From Dehalococcoidales bacterium (GTDB taxonomy: Bacteria > Chloroflexota > Dehalococcoidia > Dehalococcoidales > UBA2162): a stretch of 8,230 nucleotides of DNA. The notes beneath the pieces are model-generated. The model was not told where the DNA came from, ran no database searches, and saw only the letters and a program-made list of their open reading frames with translations. Made by a program: the position numbers and the translations under genes. This document shows, one piece after another, positions 1 through 5,647 of the stretch. Every line of letters begins with the position of its first letter. Within the stretch, counting starts at the first letter, position 1. The stretch spans positions 1,154,669 through 1,162,898 of the forward strand of contig CP070645.1 of NCBI GenBank assembly GCA_020354275.1. Direction: 5' to 3'.

Positions 1-146
1 ATGGGGATCGAGGTCGTGTCTATCTGGAAGTAACCGATGAAGTCAGCTGTGCCGGGTACGAAATATCCGAGCCCTACTCCACAAGCCATCGCCAGAAAAA
101 TCCACAGGGTAAGTAGCCGGTCCAGTAAAGGTAGCCTGCTGGTCAT
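1..146 (-). CDS. acr3: Acr3-family arsenite efflux permease, N-terminus (cut by window edge)
   Basis: Only the first 48 codons are present. The translation begins MTSRLPLLDRLLTLWIFLAM and continues with a glycine-rich ACGVGLGYFVPG stretch, which is the characteristic opening of the Acr3 (bile/arsenite/riboflavin transporter superfamily) pump: a short cytoplasmic lead with LDRLLTLWIFLAM, then the first membrane helix. Acr3 exports arsenite across the inner membrane. The conserved cysteine of the fourth helix lies outside the window, so activity cannot be judged. It is the last visible gene of the minus-strand ars operon, 61 nt after the preceding small gene. I chose the ATG at 146-144 because the frame meets a stop only nine codons upstream with no other start between. 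That ATG has no clear Shine-Dalgarno; the best AAGGAG (183-178) sits in front of a different ATG one base out of frame (see the separate entry). Confidence 0.85.
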   Translation of the reverse strand, partial: MTSRLPLLDRLLTLWIFLAMACGVGLGYFVPGTADFIGYFQIDTTSIP

Positions 147-165
147 AGTATTGGGTCTTTTTCTG

Positions 166-183
166 TCAAGTCATATACTCCTT
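166..183 (-). promoter_or_regulatory. Shine-Dalgarno followed by a two-codon ORF ahead of acr3
   Basis: On the minus strand AAGGAG (183-178) is followed by ATG ACT TGA (174-166), so ribosomes starting here would stop after two codons. Removing one T from the ACTTGAC stretch would join this ATG in frame to acr3, adding MTDRKRPNT before the annotated Met. It could be a one-base frameshift, a sequencing error, or a mini-ORF that controls acr3 by reinitiation. The SD-to-ATG gap is only 3 nt, which weakens the case for real initiation. Confidence 0.3.
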
Positions 184-207
184 CTCTGTCCGTTCCAACG
201 CATATTA

Positions 208-420
208 CTATTTATTACGCTGAACAAATCCTTCCACTGGATTGGTTGTATCCAGGTGAGACTTCAGTCTGCCCTGCTGGGCATGGGCAATACGGTCGTA
301 GATGCACTTCTTGAGAAACCGTAATGCCTCTTTTTCGTCGGTATCGGTAACGATTCTCTCCAGTTCCATCAGGTCTCTCTCGTCGAAGGAAACCGCTGTT
401 TTTCTTATCTCTAACATCAC
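208..420 (-). CDS. Small hypothetical protein in the ars operon (70 aa)
   Basis: I do not recognise this family. The product is 70 residues, charged and predicted mostly helical, with no signal peptide, membrane segment or cysteine pair. It opens MMLEIRKTAVSFDERDL, followed by an acidic/basic helix with ELERIVTDTDEKEALRFLKK. That it is real is suggested by a good Shine-Dalgarno, GAGGTG at 431-426, which overlaps the stop codon of the upstream arsG-like gene, giving a 9-nt gap and probable translational coupling. The start can be GTG at 420-418 or ATG at 417-415; both suit the SD. The reading frame at 445-215 in another phase lacks this support. The size and charge would suit a small regulatory or accessory cytosolic protein, but no function can be assigned from sequence. 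Confidence 0.65.
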   Translation of the reverse strand: MMLEIRKTAVSFDERDLMELERIVTDTDEKEALRFLKKCIYDRIAHAQQGRLKSHLDTTNPVEGFVQRNK

Positions 421-429
421 ACAAACACC

Positions 430-1146
430 TCAGTTCTGAATCCATAGTACTACATAGTATATCCCAATCCCCATAAAAATAATGGAGACAAGGGTGCGTA
501 TGACGGGTTGTGCCCGGTTAAGCACATTGACCCATGAAGATACCCGGGACACGCTAAAAGACAGAAGTATGCCCAGAACCAGAACCGGCAGCCCGGTCCC
601 GATCGCGAAAGCCGGTGGCAGTAAAGCGCCAGCGGTCGATTTGAGTGCCAGCGGTATCAGCACGCCAAAAAACAGTATGGCGCTAAAGGGGCAGAATGCC
701 AGGGCGAAAAGCACTCCTAAAAAGAATCCCCCTATCACCCCCCAGTCAATGGCTTTACCACCCAGGGCCTGCAACCTGCTACCTGCGTTACCGAATGGGA
801 GCTTATCAGCAATGAATAACAGGAGTCCCGCCACAATAAGTAGGGGCCCGAGCCACTGTTCTCCGGTGTCCTGAAGAAAAGAGGAGATGCTGGCAACACC
901 GAGGCCGATCACGATGATGAGGGTCCCAATGATGGAGTAAGAGAATACCCGCCCCAGCGTATAAAGTATGGCGGCAGTAACAGCGTATTTCCTCTCGGCT
1001 AGCCTCCGGCTGATGTAGGCTATGGCCGTAACGTTGGTAGCCAGTGGGCAGGGGCTGACAGAGACTAGTACCCCTATCAGGAAAGCCGATATGATGGGGA
1101 AGTTGCTGCCCTGTGAAAGCTCTAAGGCCAGTTCACCAAGATTCAT
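430..1146 (-). CDS. arsG: ArsG-like CcdA/DsbD-family transmembrane protein
   Basis: A 238-residue polytopic membrane protein of the CcdA/DsbD transmembrane family, with about six hydrophobic segments. The diagnostic redox motif VSPCPLATN places one conserved cysteine at residue 33 in the first helix, and the second, AFCPFSA, is Cys152 in the fourth helix; this Cys pair carries electrons across the membrane in CcdA/DsbD. The SPCPLATN variant next to an ArsF-like thioredoxin-fold lipoprotein matches proteins named ArsG in ars operons, described as aromatic arsenical efflux permeases. Whether this copy moves arsenicals, electrons or both cannot be told from sequence. The start ATG overlaps the stop of the upstream arsF-like gene by 4 nt and is served by GGAGAG about 5 nt upstream, so the two are translationally coupled. 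Confident on the family, moderate on the ArsG role. Confidence 0.8.
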   Translation of the reverse strand: MNLGELALELSQGSNFPIISAFLIGVLVSVSPCPLATNVTAIAYISRRLAERKYAVTAAILYTLGRVFSYSIIGTLIIVIGLGVASISSFLQDTGEQWLGPLLIVAGLLLFIADKLPFGNAGSRLQALGGKAIDWGVIGGFFLGVLFALAFCPFSAILFFGVLIPLALKSTAGALLPPAFAIGTGLPVLVLGILLSFSVSRVSSWVNVLNRAQPVIRTLVSIIFMGIGIYYVVLWIQN

Positions 1147-1646
1147 AAATGCTCTCCGTTCAGATAGACGTCAATCTTGCTCTTAACCAGGGCAACGAAC
1201 TCGCTATCTCTACCGAGTAAAAACCATATTTCCTTTACTTCCTCGACATGGTCAGTGCCATCTCTGATGCTGTTGATAAACAGTGACGAGGTGTAAGCAT
1301 TATAACGCTTAACTATGGCCTCATTTGCTCTATCGCCCAGGTTTATCACTTTGAAGACCATCTTCCCGTTTTCCAGTTCCTCAGCAAAGTAATTCTCCAG
1401 CGTGTACCGGGTGGCGGTTTCGGCATATACACAACCCGAGCAGCGCTGCGGACGGTGAAAATAGACCACTTCCAGCATATCTGTGTTGGAAGAAATACCC
1501 GGGGTTGAGGTGGTTGGCTTTGAGGACGCAGGATTACAGCCGGTTGCCGTTGCGAAAATGAAAAATGCCACCGCTAGCAGGATGTGATTTCTGGCTATTA
1601 TAAGCCCTACCCGCTTATTCACGGGGTTGTTCACGTCTTGTCTCAT
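1143..1646 (-). CDS. arsF: ArsF-like thioredoxin-fold lipoprotein
   Basis: A 167-residue secreted or membrane-anchored redox protein. Residues 21-36 form a hydrophobic signal segment ending in TATGC, a passable lipobox that would make Cys37 the lipidated residue; a low-complexity Ser/Thr/Pro linker follows (38-55). The folded part opens with EVVYFHRPQRCSGC, a beta-strand leading into a CxxC site (Cys69, Cys72), then a helix and the KMVFKVINLGD strand. This pattern fits the family annotated as ArsF, called a nitrophenyl-compound nitroreductase subunit in ars operons. It begins 2 nt after the selenocysteine thioredoxin gene and overlaps the arsG-like gene by 4 nt, so the three are probably made together. 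The SD is weak (GAAAG region), consistent with coupling. The n-region before the signal helix is long (about 20 residues), but no internal Met offers a later start. Likely acts outside the membrane, exchanging electrons with the ArsG-like protein. Confidence 0.75.
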   Translation of the reverse strand: MRQDVNNPVNKRVGLIIARNHILLAVAFFIFATATGCNPASSKPTTSTPGISSNTDMLEVVYFHRPQRCSGCVYAETATRYTLENYFAEELENGKMVFKVINLGDRANEAIVKRYNAYTSSLFINSIRDGTDHVEEVKEIWFLLGRDSEFVALVKSKIDVYLNGEHL

Positions 1647-1648
1647 AT

Positions 1649-1897
1649 TTATTCTTTCATCAGTGCTGAGGTGATAAACGATGTTACCTCTGCCTTGGTC
1701 GGCACCTTTCCCGCGCAGACCAGGTTCTCATCAATCACCAGACCCGGGGTGGTCAGTATGGGGTACTCCATAATCTTTTTCATATCCCTGACATGCTCGA
1801 TTGATGCTTCTATGGCCAGTTCGTTGACTACCTCACGGGCAGTCTTCTCCAACTGATCGCACTTGGCTCAGCCACCGCCAAGAACCTTGATTATCAT
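1649..1897 (-). CDS. Selenocysteine-containing small thioredoxin-fold protein (UxxC)
   Basis: An 82-residue cytosolic protein of the Thioredoxin_3 (redox-active disulfide protein 2) type. It reads MIIKVLGGG, then in-frame TGA (1870-1868, codon 10), then AKCDQLEKTAREVVNELAI, a central MEYPILTTPGLVIDENLV with the cis-Pro of the thioredoxin fold, and a GKVPTKAEVTSFI end. Relatives have GCAKC at the active site; here TGA replaces the first Cys, giving U10-A-K-C13. Start ATG 1897-1895 follows an excellent AGGAGGT (1910-1904) with 6 nt spacing and lies 21 nt after the permease stop; homology on both sides of the TGA is continuous and in frame. A SECIS-like hairpin follows (1844-1826). I read TGA as selenocysteine; a point mutation from TGC/TGT or a sequencing error is the alternative. 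It probably supplies electrons or thiol/selenol chemistry to the neighbouring ars proteins. Confidence 0.85.
1826..1844 (-). promoter_or_regulatory. Putative bacterial SECIS hairpin
   Basis: In the mRNA (minus strand), GACUGCC (1844-1838) pairs with GGUAGUC (1832-1826): seven consecutive pairs including one G-U, closing the 5-nt loop CGUGA (1837-1833). The loop begins 30 nt after the UGA at 1868, inside the 16-37 nt range known for bacterial SECIS elements, and has a G in the first two loop positions as the SelB-binding consensus requires. It lies wholly within the coding sequence. Seen: the stem, loop and spacing. Inferred: SelB binding. Confidence 0.7.
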
Positions 1898-1918
1898 CTC
1901 TATACCTCCTTTTGATGT

Positions 1919-2956
1919 TTAACTGGCTATCAGTCCGAAGATGTAGCCTGATATGGTAGCAAAGACCACTACCAGTACAATGTAGGTAAGTGTTTTCCTG
2001 GTTCCCATAATGCTGCGGATTACCAGCATGTTGGGCAGCGAAAGAGCTGGCCCGGCAAGTAAAAGCGCCAGTACCGGCCCCTGCCCCATGCCTAGGTCCA
2101 TAAAAGCCCTGATGATGGGGACCTCCGTCAGCGTGGCAAAGTACATCAGCGTGCCGAAGAGGGAGGCCCCCAGGTTGGCCAGCAGGCTGTTCACTCCTGC
2201 GTAGGTGGTCACGAAATCCGCCGGTACAAAGGTGGTTATTATACCGGCAATAAATACGCCGCCGAGGAGCCAGGGAACAATAAGACGGACGAAGTGCAGG
2301 GTCTCCTTCAGCCATAGGATAATTTCATCTCGGCTAAACCAGCGCCACATCACCACACCCAGCCCTGCCAGCAGAATAACCGTGGCTATCCAGTTTTTTG
2401 AAGCGGCGAATACCAGGATGCCGACCAGGCTGGTGAAGAACGCTGCCTGCTGCCACCATGTCTTACTTTGGGGGTCGGTGGATAGCGCGTCAAATGCGGC
2501 CGCATCCTTCAGTGATTCTTCCTTGCGGTAAATAAAGGCCATAATAAGGCCAATTCCAGCGGCGAAGGCAAGTGCACCAAATATGCGGGCCAAGCCAAGT
2601 TCATAGCCGAGGAGCCTGGCCGTGTAGACTATGGCCAGAACGTTTATCGCCGGGCCCGAATACAGAAAGGCGATTGCCGGGCCTATGCCCGCACCCCGCT
2701 TACAAATACCTCCAAAAAGGGGCAGCACCGTGCAGGAACATACCGCCAGGATTGTTCCCGATACCGAGGCTACACTGTAGGACAGGAGCTTCTTTGCTTT
2801 CGGCCCGAAATATCTGATGACGGAACCCTGGGAGATGAATATAGCAATAGCACCGGCGATGAAAAAGGCTGGCACGAGGCAGGTAAGCACGTGCGCTGAC
2901 AGGTACTCCAGCAGTGCGTTCCAGCCTCCCTGCAACAACTCCATGAAAACGGTCAT
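1919..2956 (-). CDS. PF03773-type (ArsP-like) permease
   Basis: A 345-residue inner-membrane protein of the DUF318/UPF0718 permease family, to which the trivalent organoarsenical exporter ArsP belongs. Hydrophobic segments cover most of the chain, with a soluble loop near residues 143-166 (RKEESLKDAAAFDALSTDPQ). Family hallmarks are visible: GTILAVCSCTVLPLFGGI with Cys73 and Cys75, the ICKRGAGIGPAIAFLYSGPAINVLA segment right after it, and in the second half TEVPIIRAFMDLGMGQGPVLAL followed by a LAGPALSLPNML repeat of the same half-site. The pairing with a small thioredoxin 21 nt downstream is common for this family. The start ATG (2956-2954) has no strong SD; an internal ATG at residue 5 is an alternative. 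A likely ArsR operator lies 15-37 nt upstream. Efflux of methylated or aromatic As(III) is likely from context but not proven; other members have unknown substrates. Confidence 0.85.
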   Translation of the reverse strand: MTVFMELLQGGWNALLEYLSAHVLTCLVPAFFIAGAIAIFISQGSVIRYFGPKAKKLLSYSVASVSGTILAVCSCTVLPLFGGICKRGAGIGPAIAFLYSGPAINVLAIVYTARLLGYELGLARIFGALAFAAGIGLIMAFIYRKEESLKDAAAFDALSTDPQSKTWWQQAAFFTSLVGILVFAASKNWIATVILLAGLGVVMWRWFSRDEIILWLKETLHFVRLIVPWLLGGVFIAGIITTFVPADFVTTYAGVNSLLANLGASLFGTLMYFATLTEVPIIRAFMDLGMGQGPVLALLLAGPALSLPNMLVIRSIMGTRKTLTYIVLVVVFATISGYIFGLIAS

Positions 2957-2970
2957 AGATAATTTAACCC

Positions 2971-2993
2971 TTAATGCGCATTAAAGCATATAA
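2971..2993. promoter_or_regulatory. Putative ArsR operator upstream of the permease
   Basis: TTAATGC (2971-2977), 8 nt, GCATATAA (2986-2993): an imperfect inverted repeat sharing most positions with the site upstream of arsR (3404-3427), including ATGCGC and AAGCATATAA. The left part also forms a perfect 14-bp palindrome, TTAATGCGCATTAA (2971-2984). It sits in the 70-nt arsR-permease gap. A weak minus-strand promoter could overlap it (TTGTTT at 3012-3007 with a TATGCT-like -10 at 2990-2985), so the efflux genes may have their own ArsR-controlled start in addition to read-through from arsR. Confidence 0.55.
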
Positions 2994-3026
2994 GACCGGC
3001 AAAAAAAAACAATACTTTGCTTTCCC

Positions 3027-3383
3027 TTAGGTTGTCTCTTTGGCGTAGCCCGGCCCGATGCGTTCCGCCCTCTTGAGGCGTTCGCAATCCAGCCTGGCTA
3101 CCTCATTCTGCTCCAGTGCCTTGTCTGCGGCCTGCACCAGTTCAGTTAAGTAGTCCGGCATGCCTTCCCGGTCAATCGAGTAGAGGGACCAGAGTCCGTC
3201 CTTTCTTAGCTTGAGGAACCCGGCATCATATAGAGCCGCCAGATTACGTGAGGCCCTGGTCTGCGAGATATCCAGCGCCTGCATTACCTCGCAGACGCAG
3301 CACTCCCGCACCGTCAGAACGTTGAGTATTCTGAGCCTGGTCTCGTCGGAAAGGGCTTTGAATGCTTTAACCTTGTCTCTCAT
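3027..3383 (-). CDS. arsR: ArsR-family arsenic-sensing transcriptional repressor
   Basis: A 118-residue winged-helix repressor of the ArsR/SmtB family. It opens MRDKVKAFKALSDETRLRIL, the typical helix-1/2 sequence, followed by VRECCVCEVMQALDIS, which aligns with the ELCVCDL metal-binding segment of E. coli-type ArsR (Cys29 and Cys31 here, with an extra Cys28). The recognition helix region SQTRASRNLAALYDAGFLKLRKDG and the beta-wing LWSLYSI follow. A further Cys lies in the C-terminal RLDCERLKRAER tail. It should bind As(III)/Sb(III) and release DNA. I start at ATG 3383-3381; an in-frame TTG at 3389-3387 would add two residues, and neither has a strong SD. It is the first gene of the minus-strand operon, driven by the promoter at 3452-3424 whose -10 overlaps an operator, so autoregulation is expected. 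Confidence 0.9.
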   Translation of the reverse strand: MRDKVKAFKALSDETRLRILNVLTVRECCVCEVMQALDISQTRASRNLAALYDAGFLKLRKDGLWSLYSIDREGMPDYLTELVQAADKALEQNEVARLDCERLKRAERIGPGYAKETT

Positions 3384-3403
3384 TGACAATATCCAACCAT
3401 TAA

Positions 3404-3427
3404 TTATATGCGCTTATAAGCATATAA
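3404..3427. promoter_or_regulatory. Putative ArsR operator in the arsR promoter
   Basis: TTATATGC (3404-3411), 8-nt spacer GCTTATAA, GCATATAA (3420-3427): an inverted repeat with perfect 8-bp arms, whose centre also holds the palindrome GCTTATAAGC (3412-3421). It overlaps the -10 box of the arsR promoter and begins 20 nt before the arsR start codon, the position expected for autorepression. A close second copy lies at 2971-2993. The length and AT-rich dyad form suit ArsR/SmtB operators; binding itself is inferred. Confidence 0.65.
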
Positions 3428-3452
3428 TAAAGCTTTATTGTTGCTTTGTCAA
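3424..3452 (-). promoter_or_regulatory. Promoter of arsR and the ars operon
   Basis: On the minus strand a perfect TTGACA (3452-3447) is followed after exactly 17 nt by TATTAT (3429-3424), a near-consensus sigma-70-type promoter. Transcription would start around 3417, giving a leader of about 35 nt before the arsR ATG. The -10 lies over the 3404-3427 inverted repeat. Confidence 0.75.
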
Positions 3453-3483
3453 CAGTAAAAAATTGTCCGAAGAATAGAAAATG

Positions 3484-3512
3484 TTGACAAGTTTTCCCCT
3501 GTTTCATAAAGT
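3484..3512 (+). promoter_or_regulatory. Possible promoter of the CoA-transferase/nitroreductase unit
   Basis: A perfect TTGACA (3484-3489) is followed after 17 nt by TAAAGT (3507-3512), a weaker -10 with 4 of 6 matches. The start codon at 3551 lies about 38 nt further. It is divergent from the arsR promoter, the two -35 boxes being about 31 bp apart, so the two units may share control, though no ArsR-type dyad overlaps this one. Confidence 0.5.
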
Positions 3513-3550
3513 GTACTTTATCATGAGGGAATGTATGAGGAGAAAGGACA

Positions 3551-5113
3551 ATGAAGGAAATAAAACTAATTGAAGCCAGGTGTCTTGGTAAGGAGTGGCT
3601 GGAGGAATACCAGCGTAAATTAGTTGCCGCTGAAGAGGCGGTAAAGGTAGTGAGGTCCGGTGACCGGGTAATCACCTCGTTTATGGGTGTACCGTTGCTG
3701 GGGGAGGCACTTGCAGCTAGGAAAAATGACCTGACCAATGTGACAATACACTCATTCACACCAATGGAGCAGTCCCTGGGCATGTTCTTCCAGGAGGACA
3801 TGGATGACGTTTTCTATAACACGGTAGAGATATTCGGTGGCGATTGGGTGCGCACCGCGCCGGCTGGCATTGATTCTAAACGCACCCAGTTTTGGCCGGG
3901 CACGTTCTCGTCAATGATGAAACCCTTTGATGAAAGACCGGGGGAATGCCCTTATACGATAGATGTGGCCATGGCCACGGTTTCACCCCCTGATAAAAAT
4001 GGTTTTTGTAGCTTTGGCGCTACTTTATGGAATAAGAGAAGCTACTGCAAAAGGGCTAGAAACGTTATCGCAATCGTTGACGAGAATCAAATAAGGACAG
4101 GTGGAACCAATTTTATACATATTTCCGAGATTGACTACTTTGTCGAGGCTCCCCTGATTGAAACTGAAGAAATGTCCCCCAAAGAGCAGGCGGAGGTAAT
4201 CTCAACATTATTGAGTCAGGCTGCTCCCGGGATACGAGAACTGGTCGAGTCTGTACTGCCTGATATAGAGGAAGAGGCGCTGAGGATGAGAGTGGTTGAG
4301 AATATCGTTACAATGGAGAAAGACGAAGCTGAGAACCGCATCAAGCAACTGAAGCAGTACTTGGGCCTGGGTGAACCTGATCCGGTAGCTATTGCCATTA
4401 CCCAGTACGTCTCACAGCTGGTAAAGGATGGTGATACCTTTCAGATTGGTACTGGCTTCCCATCAATGCAGATAATCAGACATGGTGCCTTTGACGAAAA
4501 GCATGACCTGGGCATCTACAGCGAGCAGTCCGCCCGTGGTTTTGGCGAACTTGTCGAAAGGGGGATTGTCACCGGCAAATATAAAACATTCCACCCTGGC
4601 AAGGTGACGGTCTCCAGTTTCTTCGGTTGCAGTCCCGAAGACCTCGAAATCATTGACGGTAATCCCATCTTTGAGCAGTACGACTCGGAATATATCCTGG
4701 ATATCAGGAATATCAGCCAGAACGACAACTTCGTCTCCATCAACAATGCCGTTGCCGTTGACCTTACCGGTCAGATTAATGTTGAGACCAGTATCGGAGC
4801 ACGCTTTGTCAATGGCCATGGCGGGCAGCCTGAAATGCATATCGGGGCGGTGCTGTCTAAAGGAGGAAAGGCGATTACTCTGGTGCCGTCAACGGCTCTG
4901 GAGGGAACGGTCTCGCGTATTGTCCCCCATCTTGACCAGGGGGCAGTCGTCACCGTACCGCGCTATTATGCCGATTATATTGTTACCGAATACGGTGTCG
5001 CCCGGCTTATGGGTAAGGACTGCCGGCAGCGGGCCGAAGAACTGATTAGCGTTGCCCATCCTGATTTCAGAGCGGAACTATGGCAGAAGGCGCAAGAGTT
5101 GTTCTATCCATAA
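3551..5113 (+). CDS. Acetyl-CoA hydrolase/CoA-transferase family protein with helical insertion
   Basis: A 520-residue cytosolic enzyme of the acetyl-CoA hydrolase/transferase family (relatives include 4-hydroxybutyrate CoA-transferase and succinyl-CoA:acetate CoA-transferase). The N-terminal domain has AVKVVRSGDRVITSF (30-44) and a DVAMATVSPPDKNGFCSFG block (138-156). The C-terminal domain has DGDTFQIGTGFPSMQI (293-308), then LGIYSEQ, in which Glu325 lines up with the catalytic glutamate that forms the CoA thioester, NGHGGQPEMHIGAVLSKGGK (421-440) and the TEYGVARLMGKDCRQRAEEL end (479-498). The family is usually about 430-450 residues; the extra length lies between the domains (about 207-275), a charged, probably helical stretch. 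The ATG follows GAGGAGAAAGGA (3537-3548). It is the first gene of a plus-strand pair with the nitroreductase 24 nt downstream. The acyl substrate cannot be told. Confidence 0.85.
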   Translation: MKEIKLIEARCLGKEWLEEYQRKLVAAEEAVKVVRSGDRVITSFMGVPLLGEALAARKNDLTNVTIHSFTPMEQSLGMFFQEDMDDVFYNTVEIFGGDWVRTAPAGIDSKRTQFWPGTFSSMMKPFDERPGECPYTIDVAMATVSPPDKNGFCSFGATLWNKRSYCKRARNVIAIVDENQIRTGGTNFIHISEIDYFVEAPLIETEEMSPKEQAEVISTLLSQAAPGIRELVESVLPDIEEEALRMRVVENIVTMEKDEAENRIKQLKQYLGLGEPDPVAIAITQYVSQLVKDGDTFQIGTGFPSMQIIRHGAFDEKHDLGIYSEQSARGFGELVERGIVTGKYKTFHPGKVTVSSFFGCSPEDLEIIDGNPIFEQYDSEYILDIRNISQNDNFVSINNAVAVDLTGQINVETSIGARFVNGHGGQPEMHIGAVLSKGGKAITLVPSTALEGTVSRIVPHLDQGAVVTVPRYYADYIVTEYGVARLMGKDCRQRAEELISVAHPDFRAELWQKAQELFYP

Positions 5114-5137
5114 TGTGGCTCAGTATAAGGAGAATAT

Positions 5138-5647
5138 ATGGAATTCTTTGAGGTCATTGAGAAGCGGTATAGCGTACGTGCATACAAGCCTGACCCGGTG
5201 GAGGAAGATAAATTGGTGCGTGTGCTTGAGGCGGCACGCCTGGCTCCGACGGCAACCAACCGGCAACCTTTCCAGTTTGTTGTTATTCACACGGCAGGCA
5301 GGGAGGAGGAGTTACGGCGTATCTACCCGAGTCCGTGGTTTATGCAGGCGCCCCTGGTGATATGTGCCTGCGGCATGCCGCAACAAGGCTGGATACGTCG
5401 TGATGGCAAGAGCTACTGTGATGTAGACGTGGCCATTGCTATGGACCATCTCATTCTGGCAGCGGCTGATCTGGGGCTGGGCACATGCTGGATCGGTGCG
5501 TTTAACCCCACCGTAACGCGTGAGGTGTTGGGTTTACCCGGTGATGTAGAGCCAATTGCCTTTACCCCACTCGGTTACCCGGCTGATGAGCCCAAACCGA
5601 AAAGGCGAAGGCCACTGGATGAACTTGTCCGCTATGAGCGGTGGTGA
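5138..5647 (+). CDS. Nitroreductase-family FMN flavoprotein
   Basis: A 169-residue protein of the FMN-dependent nitroreductase family. It opens MEFFEVIEKRYSVRAYKPDP, where the Arg and Ser of RYSVRAY (10-16) normally contact the FMN phosphate; APTATNRQPF (36-45) is the second FMN-binding segment, AADLGLGTCWIGAF (109-122) the conserved glycine-rich motif, and PLGYPADEPKPKRRRPLDEL (144-163) the family's C-terminal signature. The length is slightly short of the usual 180-220. ATG 5138 follows AAGGAG (5127-5132) with 5 nt spacing, 24 nt after the CoA-transferase stop, so the two are likely cotranscribed. Members reduce nitro compounds, quinones, enones or act in dehalogenation; the substrate is open. 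Its nearness to an ArsF-like gene is suggestive of nitroaromatic chemistry, but it lies on the other strand in a separate transcript. No convincing terminator follows; only a short GTGG-CTG-CCAC hairpin is seen near 5711-5721. Confidence 0.88.
   Translation: MEFFEVIEKRYSVRAYKPDPVEEDKLVRVLEAARLAPTATNRQPFQFVVIHTAGREEELRRIYPSPWFMQAPLVICACGMPQQGWIRRDGKSYCDVDVAIAMDHLILAAADLGLGTCWIGAFNPTVTREVLGLPGDVEPIAFTPLGYPADEPKPKRRRPLDELVRYERW

Noticed and set aside
37..324. Plus-strand frame of 95 codons
   Set aside because: It is antisense to the acr3 start and the 70-aa gene, both of which have family or translation-signal support.
1851..1866. CCAA/TTGG hairpin immediately after the TGA as the SECIS element
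   Set aside because: Its 4-bp stem is weak and its loop begins only about 5 nt after the UGA, too close for known bacterial SECIS elements.
1868..1870. Reading the TGA as a true stop, making the thioredoxin gene a pseudogene
   Set aside because: The frame continues perfectly on both sides, the codon falls exactly on the active-site Cys, a strong SD serves the upstream ATG, and a SECIS-like hairpin follows. A pseudogene would not be expected to show all four.
1833..2315. Open minus-strand frame of 160 codons overlapping the permease and thioredoxin genes
   Set aside because: It lies out of phase with the clearly homologous permease and has His/Arg/Gly-rich composition typical of a shadow frame.
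3001..3009. Run of nine A (T on the minus strand) after arsR as an intrinsic terminator
   Set aside because: No stable hairpin precedes the T run on the minus strand; only a 3-bp CAA/TTG pairing is possible.
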